From: Microbacterium sp. CSI-V | Lineage (GTDB): Bacteria; Actinomycetota; Actinomycetes; Actinomycetales; Microbacteriaceae | Length of the DNA: 64,000 bases | Direction: 5' to 3' | Assembly: GCF_001984105.1 (NCBI RefSeq) | Contig: NZ_MTQM01000007.1 | Span: 186,001 to 250,000, forward strand | Shown here: positions 46,654 through 55,755 of the stretch, in pieces | Numbering within the stretch: position 1 is the first letter of the stretch | Layout: every line of letters starts with the position of its first letter | The notes under the pieces: generated by a model | The model's input: the letters and a program-made list of their open reading frames with translations, nothing else | What the model was told of the DNA's origin: nothing | Database searches by the model: none | Program-made: the position numbers and the translations under genes

Positions 46654-46929
46654 ATGTCTCTCCCCACGCCTGAACCCATGGACCCGCCCACCGCCCCCGG
46701 CACGCCGGACCTCCCCACCATCCCGGGGGAACCGTCGCCCGACTTCCCGGCAGAACCCCTGGCCCCGGCCCCGGACGAGCCGATGGTGCCTCTCCCGCCC
46801 GAGCCCTCCCCCGACCCCTCCGGCGCCGACGAGGTCGACGGGCCGACGGGGACCGCCGAGCTCGAGGCGGACAACGACGTCGAACAGGACATGGTGGATG
46901 CCGTCGACCCGGGCGGTCGTCCCGACTGA
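46654..46929 (+). CDS. 91-residue Pro-rich disordered protein
   Basis: Begins MSLPTPEPMDPPTAPGTP and is dominated by Pro, Glu and Ala in its first 60 residues, with an acidic C-terminal part (ELEADNDVEQDMVDAV). No folded domain is apparent. A strong palindromic terminator follows 17 bases after the stop. Confidence 0.5.
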   Translation: MSLPTPEPMDPPTAPGTPDLPTIPGEPSPDFPAEPLAPAPDEPMVPLPPEPSPDPSGADEVDGPTGTAELEADNDVEQDMVDAVDPGGRPD

Positions 46930-46946
46930 GGTCGCCGCGACCGGAC

Positions 46947-46984
46947 GACGAAGGGGCGGGCACACGTGTGCCCGCCCCTTCGTC
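46947..46984. terminator. Bidirectional palindromic terminator
   Basis: A perfect 38-base palindrome (arms GACGAAGGGGCGGGCACAC) between the convergent genes at 46929 and 46997. It can serve both directions; on either strand it ends in CCTTCGTC. Confidence 0.8.
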
Positions 46985-46996
46985 ATGCCCGTCGGA

Positions 46997-48322
46997 TCAC
47001 GGGTTGCCGCGCGTCCAGAGCAGCAGGATCGCGACGGCCTGTAGGACCAGGCATCCGACGAGGATCGCCGTGCGACGGCGGGGGGTCGACGACAGCCGGT
47101 CGTCGCCGAGGATCGGCGCCATCGGCATGAGCAGGCGGAACGTGCTCTGCTGCGGGAGGAAGACGGCGAAGATGTACACGCCGTAGCTGAAGGTGTAGGC
47201 GACGACCATGAGGCCGAGTCGGCGCACCGGACGCGACCACAACAGGGCCGCGAACGCCACGATCAGGGCGACGACCAGGATGATCCCCACCACACCGAGG
47301 TGTGTGCCCGCCTGACGGAACCACGGGGTGAACGGCGTGAACTCGTCGTTGCCGACGTAGTCCAGCCACCAGCCGAGTTCGGTGCGGATGTACGCGTTCT
47401 TGGTTCCGGTGACGTCCTGGGCGATGTGGCTCCACGACAGACCGGCGACCGCGATGGTGAGCCCGGTCGCCATGAGGGACGCCCACTCGCGCACCGGGAA
47501 GGGATCGACCCGCCGGCGGAAGAACCGCACCAGGAACAGGATGCCGAGCGCGAGGCCGAAGGCCAGCACGCCGGGGCGCGTGTACGCCGCGATCAGCCCG
47601 AGCGGCAGGATCCACAGGTACTTCCGCTGGATGGCCAGGAGCATGCCGCTGAACACCAGCAGCATGAACAGACCCTCGCTGTAGCCGAGCGCGAAGAGGA
47701 ACGACATCGGCGCGAACGAGAAGAACACGACGGACCACCACGCGGCGCGCGGCTTCGTGACGGTGCGCATCAGGCGGAACAGCACCCACGTGGCGCCCAG
47801 GCTCGCGGCGAGGCTGATCAGGACGGCGACCGGCTGCCACCCGAGCCCCGTCGCCCCCGAGAGGGTGCGCACGAGGAACGGGAAGACGGGGAGGAACGCC
47901 CAGTTGTTGGGGAGGATGTCGCCCGACACGTTCATCGGCAACGACATCGGATAGCCCTGCGCCGCGATCTGACCGTAGCGGTCGGCATCCCAGCCCGTGA
48001 GGTAGTCGAAGAACGTCCCGAGCCGCTCGCTGTCGGGTCCGAAGCCCCAGCGCGCGGCCTTCGCGATCGAGTAGAAGCCCCAGAGCAGGCCGAAGTTCAC
48101 CACGCGCGCGATCGCCCACATCAGCAGCACGCGCGTGAACGCGCCGCGCTCGATCGGCTCGACGCCCTGCGGGGCGCGCAGCACATCCTCGCCGTAGCGG
48201 CGCAGGGCCTGCCCGAGACGGGAGTCGAGCACACGACGTCCCCCCGCCCGCAGCGGCGCGAGGCGATCGTCGGTGGGGGCGGGTCGTACCGTGGGGACCA
48301 GCTCGCTCGGCGGTGCGCTCAC
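46997..48322 (-). CDS. PIG-V-like membrane glycosyltransferase
   Basis: The 441-residue protein has about ten membrane helices and the features of the PIG-V/mannosyltransferase-type family: a first loop WDADRYGQIAAQGYP carrying the acidic WDxxxY motif, NNWAFLPVFPFLVRTL, and SYSEGLFMLL-like GYSEGLFMLLVFSG. These polyprenyl-phosphate-sugar-dependent enzymes act on the outer face of the membrane. N-terminal 60 residues are cytosolic and polar. Acceptor unknown. Confidence 0.75.
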   Translation of the reverse strand: MSAPPSELVPTVRPAPTDDRLAPLRAGGRRVLDSRLGQALRRYGEDVLRAPQGVEPIERGAFTRVLLMWAIARVVNFGLLWGFYSIAKAARWGFGPDSERLGTFFDYLTGWDADRYGQIAAQGYPMSLPMNVSGDILPNNWAFLPVFPFLVRTLSGATGLGWQPVAVLISLAASLGATWVLFRLMRTVTKPRAAWWSVVFFSFAPMSFLFALGYSEGLFMLLVFSGMLLAIQRKYLWILPLGLIAAYTRPGVLAFGLALGILFLVRFFRRRVDPFPVREWASLMATGLTIAVAGLSWSHIAQDVTGTKNAYIRTELGWWLDYVGNDEFTPFTPWFRQAGTHLGVVGIILVVALIVAFAALLWSRPVRRLGLMVVAYTFSYGVYIFAVFLPQQSTFRLLMPMAPILGDDRLSSTPRRRTAILVGCLVLQAVAILLLWTRGNP

Positions 48323-48451
48323 TCGGAACCTTTCACACAGGGAGGAAGTGGGCTGCTGACGACGGTGTCCGGCCCGGACAAGTGCATTCGCCCAGAGCGT
48401 ACCGGATGGATGCCAACGGCCTTCACGGTTGACATTCAGGAAATGCCCTGA

Positions 48452-48775
48452 TCAGTGGGTGTCACTGACGATCTTCAGTCCCACCACGCAGCCGACGAGA
48501 CCCAGGATCAGCAGGATCTTCACCACCGATACCGGCTCCGCTCCCCCGACCATGGCGACGACCACGGTGAGCGCCGCTCCGATCCCGACCCAGACCGCGT
48601 ACGCCGTCCCCGTCGGGATCTCTCTCATCGCCCACGCGAGCCCGCCCATGCTGGCCACCAGCGCGACAGCGAACACGACGCTCGGCCAGAGCTTCGTGAA
48701 GCCCTCCGACCGGCCGAGCGCGGTGGCCCACACCGCTTCCAGGACGCCGGAGACGGCCAGAACGATCCACGACAT
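48452..48775 (-). CDS. gdx: SMR guanidinium exporter (Gdx/SugE)
   Basis: The 107-residue protein has four membrane helices and the SMR signature: central Glu13 in GVLEAVWATAL, followed by RSEGFTKLWPS, and GTAYAVWVGIGAALTVV. The W..AL..S.GFT..WPS pattern is that of the Gdx/SugE branch, which exports guanidinium in exchange for protons, not the polyaromatic-drug EmrE branch. The guanidine-III riboswitch in its leader supports this assignment strongly. Confidence 0.88.
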   Translation of the reverse strand: MSWIVLAVSGVLEAVWATALGRSEGFTKLWPSVVFAVALVASMGGLAWAMREIPTGTAYAVWVGIGAALTVVVAMVGGAEPVSVVKILLILGLVGCVVGLKIVSDTH

Positions 48776-48789
48776 GACGAACTCCTCGG

Positions 48790-48828
48790 CCAGTCTTGTC
48801 GCAGTCCGGGTACTGATCCCTCGTCCGG
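48790..48828 (-). ncRNA. Guanidine-III (ykkC-III) riboswitch
   Basis: On the minus strand the leader of the SMR gene reads CCGGACGAGG then GTACCCGG, and further on GACAAGACTGG, the conserved pseudoknot segments of the ykkC-III class as I remember them. It lies 15 bases upstream of the ATG, with GAGGAG just 3' of it as the likely controlled ribosome site. Binding of guanidinium should expose that site. Confidence 0.8.
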
Positions 48829-48904
48829 TGGTGCCGTTCGCACGCGTTCCACACGGTAGCAATCGCCCCTGTGCAGCGGCCGTGCACGGCATCCGTCCGT
48901 CCGG

Positions 48905-49777
48905 TCAGACGAGGAAGATCGACACCAGGCCGGGGTTGTGGGCGTGGACGAGGACGCCGAAGACGACGGCGTCGAAGAGCAGGTGCACGGTGACGATGTA
49001 CCAGAGCGAGCGCGTGCGCAGGAAGAGGAAGCCCTGCACGAGCGCGAACGGGATCGTCAGCACGGGTCCCCACGCCTGATAGCCGAGCTCCCACAGGAAC
49101 GAGACGAAGACGATCGCCTGCAGCACGTTCGCCGTCAGGTCGGGGAGGTGGCGCCGCAGCAGCACGAACACCGTGCACACGAAGAACAACTCGTCCCAGA
49201 TCCCCACCGCGCCCACACCGACGAACAGGCGACCGATCAGCTCCGGAGTGTCCACGACGGGCCAGTTCATGTAGACGCCCGAGGTCACGAAGTAGAACGG
49301 CAGGATCAGCCATCCCAGCACGATGACGCCCGCGAGCCAGGCCCACTGCCACCACGCCCATCGCCCACCGCCGCGCCAGGGGAATCGGATCGCCCGATCC
49401 CGGAAGACGAACCGCGACAGGACGTAGGGCAGGACCACGGCCCCGCCGAGGCCGAGGGTGAACCGGACGAAGGCGGCGTCGTCGAGCTCGGCGTGGAGGG
49501 GGATGAGGCTCACGACGAACTGACCGAGCGCCACCAGGAAGACGTCGCGGGCGAGGCTCGGGACGGGTGCCGAGCGCGGCGCCGGAACGATCGGCGTCCC
49601 CGCGCGGAGGTCGACCAGGACCGCGGATGCCACGGCCACCGCCAGCACGATCCAGCCGAGCCACACGACCTGCGCGACGAACAGCACGGGCGCGGCCAGG
49701 CACACCAGCGCCGCCGGCACGAGCGCGGGCGTCCACGTGCGGCGGACGCGCTCGGGTGCGGCGGCGTGGGCGGTCAT
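48905..49777 (-). CDS. CPBP-family intramembrane protease-like, degenerate motifs
   Basis: The 290-residue protein has about eight membrane helices and the general layout of CPBP (CAAX-like) proteases. The catalytic motifs look altered: the EExxxR motif reads DELFFVC, and the second motif FVSFLWELGY has no His; HLLFDAVVF may represent the last motif. It may therefore be an inactive member or belong to a neighbouring subfamily. It overlaps the trmB stop in the ATGA form. Confidence 0.65.
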   Translation of the reverse strand: MTAHAAAPERVRRTWTPALVPAALVCLAAPVLFVAQVVWLGWIVLAVAVASAVLVDLRAGTPIVPAPRSAPVPSLARDVFLVALGQFVVSLIPLHAELDDAAFVRFTLGLGGAVVLPYVLSRFVFRDRAIRFPWRGGGRWAWWQWAWLAGVIVLGWLILPFYFVTSGVYMNWPVVDTPELIGRLFVGVGAVGIWDELFFVCTVFVLLRRHLPDLTANVLQAIVFVSFLWELGYQAWGPVLTIPFALVQGFLFLRTRSLWYIVTVHLLFDAVVFGVLVHAHNPGLVSIFLV

Positions 49778-50493
49778 GGAGTGGCGCGGGTGTAGGTGAG
49801 GTCGCGGATGTCGCGACCGACGCGGATGCCCTTGCGCTCGAAGGCGGTGAGGACGCGACCGTCGAACCGCTCGGCCCACTCCCCCGCGAAGGCCCGTTCG
49901 AAGGCGGGCGCGGCGTCGAGCACGGCGCGCATCTGATCGGCGTAGTCCTGCCAGTCGGTGGCAAGGCGGAGGGTCCCCCCGGGCCGCAGCGCCTGCGCGG
50001 CGACGCGCGCGAACTCGGGCGCGACGAGTCGACGCTTGGTGTGCTTCTTCTTGTGCCAGGGATCGGGGAAGAACACCCACAGCTCGTCGACGGATGCCGC
50101 CGGCAGCAGGTGCTCCAGCACTTCGGGGGCGTTGGCCTCGACCAGACGCAGGTTGCGGACGCCGGCGCGGTCCGCGTCGAGCATGGTGCGCGCGAGTCCC
50201 GCGGAGAACACCTCCACGGCGAGGAAATCGGTGTCGGGATGCGCGGCGGCCGCCGACACGATCTGGTGGCCCTGGCCCGAGCCGATCTCGACGATCAGGG
50301 GCGCGCGACGCCCGTAGACCTCGGCCGGGTCGACCGCCGTTCCGGGCCGGACGCTGGTGGCCGCGGCATCCCGCTCCACCGACAGAAGGTAGAACGGCGA
50401 CAGCTCGGCCCACGCGCGGTCCTGCGCCTCCGACATCCGGCCGCTGCGCCGGACGAACGACACCGGGCGATCGCGGTAGACGGGGGTCTCCAT
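49774..50493 (-). CDS. trmB: tRNA (guanine-N7-)-methyltransferase
   Basis: The 239-residue protein is a complete TrmB, which methylates G46 of tRNAs with S-adenosylmethionine. Motif I is VEIGSGQGHQIV, the acidic SAM-binding end is FLAVEVFSAG, and the family signature FFPDPWHKKKHTKRRL is present. RLATDWQDYADQM completes the fold. ATG 50493 is chosen because the upstream frame is Arg-rich and unlike the family. Confidence 0.95.
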   Translation of the reverse strand: METPVYRDRPVSFVRRSGRMSEAQDRAWAELSPFYLLSVERDAAATSVRPGTAVDPAEVYGRRAPLIVEIGSGQGHQIVSAAAAHPDTDFLAVEVFSAGLARTMLDADRAGVRNLRLVEANAPEVLEHLLPAASVDELWVFFPDPWHKKKHTKRRLVAPEFARVAAQALRPGGTLRLATDWQDYADQMRAVLDAAPAFERAFAGEWAERFDGRVLTAFERKGIRVGRDIRDLTYTRATP

Positions 50494-50567
50494 GGCATCC
50501 AGGGTAGGCGAGCCGTCCTCGGGCTCGCTCTGCCCGTCACGCGACTGGTCGCGGGGCTTCCGGCCGC

Positions 50568-51401
50568 TCACGGGACGGTCACGAAGTCGATCAGTTCCTC
50601 GACGCGGCCGAGCAGGGCCGGTTCGAGGTCGCGGAAGGTCGTCACGCGCGACAGGATGTGCTGCCACGCGCGGGCGAGGTCGGCCTGCTCCTCGGCCGGC
50701 CAGCCGAGCGCGCGACAGACGCCGACCTTCCATTCGATGTCGCGCGGAACCTGGGGCCACGCGGCGATCCCGAGCGCGCGCGGTGTGACGCACTGCCAGA
50801 CGTCGACGAAGGGATGGCCGACGATCCGGACGTGGGCGCCGTGGCGGCCCCGCGCGATCTTCTCGGCGATCCGCGACTCCTTCGAGTGCGGCACGAGGTG
50901 GTCGACGAGGACGCCGTACCGGCGCTCGGACGTCGGAGGCTCGGCATCCAGGGTCTGTTCGAGGAGGTCGACGCCCTCGAGGAACTCGACGACGACGCCC
51001 TCGGCGCGGAGGTCGGCCCCCCACACCTTCTCGACCAGTTCGGCGTCGTGCTTGCCCTCGACGAGGATGCGGCTCGCCCGCGCCGTGCGGGCCCGCTGGT
51101 CAGGGGCGGCGAACGACCCGGACGCCGTCCGGGTGCGCCCCTTCGGCGCCGCCGCGGGCGCGACGAGCACGACGGGCTCACCGTCGACGAGGAACCCGCC
51201 CCCGAGGGGGAACAGGCGGCGTCGGCCGAGGCGGTCCTCGAGCTCGACGTGCATGCCGTCGAGGCGGGTCACCGCTCCGCAGAATCCGTCGCCGGCGACC
51301 TCGACGACGAGATCGACGGATGCCGCGACCTCCGCCGCCTTCTTGCGCCCGGCGTCGCGCCAGCCGCGGGCGAGCACATCGGTGCCGTAGCGATCGTCCA
51401 T
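50568..51401 (-). CDS. DUF3097 family protein
   Basis: The 277-residue protein matches the actinobacterial DUF3097 family: an N-terminal small barrel (DGFCGAVTRLDGMHVELED) and a TOPRIM-like C-terminal domain with ILVEGKHDAELVEKVWG and GVLVDHLVPHSKESRI. The Glu and the Asp of these motifs match TOPRIM acidic residues. The role is unknown. ATG 51401 has GGAGG-type site upstream. Confidence 0.85.
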   Translation of the reverse strand: MDDRYGTDVLARGWRDAGRKKAAEVAASVDLVVEVAGDGFCGAVTRLDGMHVELEDRLGRRRLFPLGGGFLVDGEPVVLVAPAAAPKGRTRTASGSFAAPDQRARTARASRILVEGKHDAELVEKVWGADLRAEGVVVEFLEGVDLLEQTLDAEPPTSERRYGVLVDHLVPHSKESRIAEKIARGRHGAHVRIVGHPFVDVWQCVTPRALGIAAWPQVPRDIEWKVGVCRALGWPAEEQADLARAWQHILSRVTTFRDLEPALLGRVEELIDFVTVP

Positions 51402-51524
51402 GGGGGTACCTCCGAACGCCCGAGCCTATGCGCCGCGCGCGTGCGCTCAGGGCGGACGCGCCGAGCCTTCCCGCGTGTCCGGGGGCCTTTATAGAGTGGG
51501 GACCTCAGCGCCGAAGGGGTATGC

Positions 51525-53573
51525 ATGCGAAAGCCGAAGACGGCTGCGATCATGGCGGGTCTCGTGGTCGCGGCGGTGTCCGTCCTCGGTCTGGCGGCAC
51601 CGGCGTGGGCCGTGCCGCCTCCGCCGCTCGGATCGAGCTACGTTCTCGACCAGGCCGACGTGCTGACCAACGCGCAAGAGGCCGAGGTGCAGTCGCGACT
51701 GCTGCGACTCTCGGAGCAGACCGGGCTCGACCTGTGGGTCGTCTTCGTCGACGACTTCACCGAGCCGACCTCCGCCGCGGACTGGGCCAACGAGACCGCC
51801 AACCGCAACAGCCTCGGCCCCCACCAGTACCTCCTCGCGGTGTCGGTCGACGGTCACGCCTACTACCTCTCGGGCGATGTCGACGACGGGACGCTGACCG
51901 CCGATCAACTGGCCGCGATCGAGCAGGAGCGCGTGCAGCCCGCGCTGTCGGCGGGCGACTGGGCCGGAGCCGCCGACGCCGCGGCCACCGGGATCACGGC
52001 CGCGGCGCAGGGCACGAAGCCCACTCCGCCCACCCCGGCCGGAGGGGGACCCGACATCGCGCTCATCGCGCTCGTGGTCTTCCTCGTGCTCGCGCTCGGC
52101 GGCGGACTGCTGTGGCTGTGGCTGCGCCGTCGACGCTCCGCCACGGCCGGTGCACCGGCGGCGGGCGAAAGCCTCGACGACCTCTCGCGCCGCGCCGGAT
52201 CGGCGCTCGTCGCCACCGACGACGCGATCAAGGCCAGCGAGCAGGAGCTCGGGTTCGCGCGCGCCCAGTTCGGCGACGAAGCCGCCGCTCCGTTCGCCGA
52301 GGCGCTCGCGCAGTCGAAAGCCGACCTCGACCGCGCCTTCACCATCTCGCAGCAGCTCGACGACGATGTGCCCGAGACCCCGGAACAGCGGCGGGCGGGC
52401 TACGTCGAGATCCTGCGCCTGTGCGCGACGGCGGACGAGTCGCTGGATGCGAGGGCCGCCGCGTTCGATCAGCTCCGCGCCCTCGAATCCGACGCGCCCG
52501 GGGCCGTGGCCCGAGCCCGTGAGCGGCACTCCGCCGCGGTCGCAGCACTGGACGGGACCGCACGCGATCTCGCGGCCCTCCGCGAACGCTACGCCGACGA
52601 GGCGCTCGCCACCGTGGCCGACAACGTGGCGCAGGCGCGCGACCGGCTCGACCTCGCCGCCCGGCAGTTCTCGGCGGCGGATCAGGCGGTCGCGTCGGGA
52701 TCGACCGGGGAGGCGGCCGTCGCGATCCGCGCCGGCGAAGCCGCGGTCGCCCAGGCCGAGGGCCTGGAAAAAGCCGTCGCCTCGCTGGCCGCCGACCTCT
52801 CGACCGCCGAGCGCCGTGCCGCCGACCTCATCGCCGAGATCGAGGGCGACCTGGTCGCCGCGGCAGCCCTGCCCGATCCCGACGGGCGCATCGCGGGCGC
52901 CGTCGCCACCGCGCGCGCCCATCTCGACGCCGGGCGCGCCGCCCTCGCTCCCCCGCGCACCGCACCCCTCCGCGCACTCGCCGCGCTCGAGCAGGGCAAC
53001 ACCGCGATCGACGCGGTCCTCAGCGCCGCGCACGACGAGGCCGAGAGGCGCCGCCGCGCCTCCTCGCAGCTGGACAGCGTCCTCGTGCAGGCGCGCGCCC
53101 AGGTCTCGGCGACGGAGGACTTCATCTCCGCGCGCCGCGGCGCGGTCGGACCGACCGCACGCACCCGACTGGCAGAGGCCGGCGCCGCCCTCGTCCAGGC
53201 CGAGCAGCTGCGCGCGGCCGACCCGGCATCCGCCCTCCAGGCCGCTCAGCGCGCCGCCGACCTCGCCGGCCAAGCCTCCTCGCTCGCCCAGAACGACGTC
53301 GGAGCCTTCGGCGGGAACCGCGGCGGGGGCGGCGGGGGCGACATGATGGGCGCGATCCTCGGGGGCATCGCCGTCAACGCGATCCTCGGCGGCGGCTCAC
53401 GCTCGCGCGGAGGGTTCGGCGGAGGCGGACTCGGCGGCCTCGGCGGCATGCTCGGAGGAATGGGCGGACTCGGGGGCGGCGGGGGCGGCGGCTCGCGCTC
53501 CGGCGTGTCCCGAGGCCGTTCGGGCGGATCCTCGGCGGGATCGCGTTCGCGACGCGGAGGGGGCCGCTTCTGA
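51525..53573 (+). CDS. TPM domain-containing envelope protein
   Basis: The 682-residue protein has a signal peptide (cleavage after about AAPAWA), a TPM phosphatase-like domain (about 38-160, SYVLDQADVLTNAQEAEV), one membrane helix near 178-200 (IALIALVVFLVLALGGGLLW), a long Ala-rich coiled-coil region (about 220-590) and a Gly/Arg/Ser-rich C-terminus. TPM proteins are membrane-linked and occur with PspA, the next gene, in envelope stress or photosystem repair contexts. The coiled-coil region may contact PspA. Confidence 0.85.
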   Translation: MRKPKTAAIMAGLVVAAVSVLGLAAPAWAVPPPPLGSSYVLDQADVLTNAQEAEVQSRLLRLSEQTGLDLWVVFVDDFTEPTSAADWANETANRNSLGPHQYLLAVSVDGHAYYLSGDVDDGTLTADQLAAIEQERVQPALSAGDWAGAADAAATGITAAAQGTKPTPPTPAGGGPDIALIALVVFLVLALGGGLLWLWLRRRRSATAGAPAAGESLDDLSRRAGSALVATDDAIKASEQELGFARAQFGDEAAAPFAEALAQSKADLDRAFTISQQLDDDVPETPEQRRAGYVEILRLCATADESLDARAAAFDQLRALESDAPGAVARARERHSAAVAALDGTARDLAALRERYADEALATVADNVAQARDRLDLAARQFSAADQAVASGSTGEAAVAIRAGEAAVAQAEGLEKAVASLAADLSTAERRAADLIAEIEGDLVAAAALPDPDGRIAGAVATARAHLDAGRAALAPPRTAPLRALAALEQGNTAIDAVLSAAHDEAERRRRASSQLDSVLVQARAQVSATEDFISARRGAVGPTARTRLAEAGAALVQAEQLRAADPASALQAAQRAADLAGQASSLAQNDVGAFGGNRGGGGGGDMMGAILGGIAVNAILGGGSRSRGGFGGGGLGGLGGMLGGMGGLGGGGGGGSRSGVSRGRSGGSSAGSRSRRGGGRF

Positions 53574-53664
53574 CGCCCCGCACCCGGCCCCCGAGGGCCG
53601 TCACAGAAAACTCGTAGAAACCGGCACCAGACTCGACAGGGTCGCCTCAGGAAGGAAATCCCGC

Positions 53665-54417
53665 ATGGCCAAGCAGTCCATCTTCGGTCGGATCTCGACC
53701 CTCGTCCGCGCGAACATCAATGCGCTCCTCGACCAGGCCGAGGACCCGCAGAAGATGCTCGATCAGCTCGTCCGCGACTACTCCAACTCGATCGCCGACG
53801 CCGAGTCCGCGATCGCCGAGACCATCGGCAACCTGCGCCTGCTCGAGCGCGACCACCAGGAAGACGTCCAGGCCGCGGCGGAGTGGGGCAACAAGGCCCT
53901 CGCCGCCAGCCGCAAGGGCGACGAGCTGCGCGCCGCCGGCAACGTCGGCGAGGCCGACAAGTTCGACAACCTCGCCAAGATCGCGCTGCAGCGGCAGATC
54001 ACCGCCGAAAGCGAAGCCAAGGCCGCCGAGCCCACGATCGCCTCGCAGACCGAGGTCGTCGACAAGCTCAAGGACGGCCTGAACGGCATGAAGACCAAGC
54101 TCGAGCAGCTGAAGTCCAAGCGCAGCGAGCTGCTCGCCCGCGCCAAGGTCGCCGAAGCCCAGAACAAGGTCCACGACGCGGTCAAGTCGATCGACGTGCT
54201 CGACCCGACCAGCGAGCTCGGTCGTTTCGAAGACAAGATCCGTCGCGAGGAAGCTCTCGCCGCCGGCAAGCAGGAGCTGGCGGCATCGAGCATCGACGCG
54301 CAGTTCAACGCGCTCGAAGACGTGGGCGAGCTGACCGAGGTCGAAGCGCGCCTGGCCGCGCTCAAGACCGGCGGCCCCCAGCGCGCCGCGATCGACGCCC
54401 CGAGCCCCGACCTCTGA
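53665..54417 (+). CDS. PspA/IM30 family protein
   Basis: The 250-residue protein is almost entirely helical coiled coil, starting MAKQSIFGRISTLVRANINAL, with EDPQKMLDQLVRDYSNSI as the family signature. PspA/IM30 proteins (ESCRT-III relatives) stabilise damaged membranes. It is 91 bases after the TPM gene, and the two probably act together. No PspB, PspC or PspF gene is adjacent. Confidence 0.92.
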   Translation: MAKQSIFGRISTLVRANINALLDQAEDPQKMLDQLVRDYSNSIADAESAIAETIGNLRLLERDHQEDVQAAAEWGNKALAASRKGDELRAAGNVGEADKFDNLAKIALQRQITAESEAKAAEPTIASQTEVVDKLKDGLNGMKTKLEQLKSKRSELLARAKVAEAQNKVHDAVKSIDVLDPTSELGRFEDKIRREEALAAGKQELAASSIDAQFNALEDVGELTEVEARLAALKTGGPQRAAIDAPSPDL

Positions 54418-54426
54418 TCGACCCGG

Positions 54427-54456
54427 GAGCGCACCGTCCCCGCGGGCGGTGCGCTC
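54427..54456 (+). terminator. Terminator after PspA gene
   Basis: Ten-base arms GAGCGCACCG and CGGTGCGCTC with a ten-base loop, nine bases after the PspA stop. It separates the TPM/PspA pair from the arginase-family gene. Confidence 0.7.
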
Positions 54457-54476
54457 CCCGACCCGACAGGCATGTC

Positions 54477-55295
54477 ATGACGCGTTTCGTCATCGCCCCG
54501 CAGTGGCAGGGATCGTCGTCGTCCCGCGCGATGCAACTCATCGACGGCGCCGAAGCGATCGCGGGCGACCTGCCCCGGGCGGCCACGATCGCCCTCGACG
54601 CCCCGACCGAGGCGGGCGACGCGCAGGGGACGGCGGTGCTCCGGGCGAGCGCGCTCGCGCGCATGCGCGAGCGCATCTCCGACGCCGTCGCGTCGGCGGC
54701 ACCCGGCGAGCACGCCGTCACCGTCGGCGGCGACTGCGGTGTCGCGCTCGGCGCGGTGTCCGCGGTCTCAGGCGACGACCTCGCGATCGTCTGGATCGAC
54801 GCGCACGCCGACCTCAACACCCCCGAGTCCTCGCCGAGCGGCGCCTTCCACGGCATGGTCCTGCGCGCGATCCTCGGCGACGGCGTCGACCCTCTCCGGC
54901 TCGACCCCGGCATCCCTGCGTCCCGTGTCGTGCTCGCCGCCACCCGTTCTCTGGATGCCGAGGAGCAACGGTTCATCGACGAGCACGGCATCCGCGTGAT
55001 CCCGGCATCCGCGCTGTCCGACCCCGATGCCCTCGCTGAAGCGGTCGTGTCGACCGGCGCCGCGCGCGTCCACGTGCACGTCGACCTCGATGCGCTGGAC
55101 CCCTCCGAGATCACGGGGGTGTCCTTCGCCGAGCCCTTCGGTGCGGCCGCAGCCGATGTCGCGGCATCCATCCGCCGGCTGCGCGAACGGGTACCCCTCG
55201 CGGGTGCCACGATCGCCGAGTTCTCGCCCTCGTCGCCCGCGGCGGCCGTCGACGACCTCGGCACCATCCTGCGGCTGGTCGGAGCGCTCGCGTGA
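54477..55295 (+). CDS. Arginase/agmatinase-family hydrolase
   Basis: The 272-residue protein has all ureohydrolase metal-binding motifs: TVGGDCGVALG, WIDAHADLNTP (His, two Asp) and HVDLDALDP (Asp-x-Asp). It should hydrolyse a guanidino or formimino compound using two Mn ions. The specificity cannot be read from the sequence. It overlaps the next gene by four bases (GTGA). Confidence 0.85.
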   Translation: MTRFVIAPQWQGSSSSRAMQLIDGAEAIAGDLPRAATIALDAPTEAGDAQGTAVLRASALARMRERISDAVASAAPGEHAVTVGGDCGVALGAVSAVSGDDLAIVWIDAHADLNTPESSPSGAFHGMVLRAILGDGVDPLRLDPGIPASRVVLAATRSLDAEEQRFIDEHGIRVIPASALSDPDALAEAVVSTGAARVHVHVDLDALDPSEITGVSFAEPFGAAAADVAASIRRLRERVPLAGATIAEFSPSSPAAAVDDLGTILRLVGALA

Positions 55296-55747
55296 GCCCG
55301 CTCCCCCGCCCGCCGGCGGGCTGGCGCGAACGCGCCGACCGGGCGGTCGCCCGGGGCCGCCGGATCGACCGCCTCATCCCGCCGGTGCTCCTGGACTCGC
55401 CGATCAGCCGTGCCGGATTCTGGTACGGCCGCACGGTGGGCTGGGTATGGGGGTCGCTGTGGAGCACGGGCCGCATCGAGCGCCGGAGCGGGCTCTGGGT
55501 GTTCCGCGGGCTCCCGCCGTGGGCGTTCCCGCGCGGCGGCGTGTGCGTGGGCGACTGCTTCCTCACCGGCGACGTCCCGCCCACCGACGCCGTCCTCGGA
55601 CACGAAGCCGTCCACGTGCGCCAATGGCGCCGCTACGGCTTCCTCATGCCACTGCTGTACTTCCTCGCGGGCCGCGACCCGCTGCGCAACCGATTCGAGA
55701 TCGAGGCCGGTCTCGTCGAGGGGAACTACGTCCCGCGCGGAGCGTGA
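55292..55747 (+). CDS. HExxH-containing hypothetical protein
   Basis: The 151-residue protein contains LGHEAVHVRQWRRYG, a HExxH-type motif (His-Glu-Ala-Val-His), within an alpha/beta sequence. The following FEIEAGLVEG could give a third metal ligand. It may be a small membrane-associated metallopeptidase; similar sequences are common in actinobacteria without assigned function. GTG 55292 overlaps the arginase-family stop. Confidence 0.6.
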   Translation: MSPLPRPPAGWRERADRAVARGRRIDRLIPPVLLDSPISRAGFWYGRTVGWVWGSLWSTGRIERRSGLWVFRGLPPWAFPRGGVCVGDCFLTGDVPPTDAVLGHEAVHVRQWRRYGFLMPLLYFLAGRDPLRNRFEIEAGLVEGNYVPRGA

Positions 55748-55755
55748 CCGCCGCG

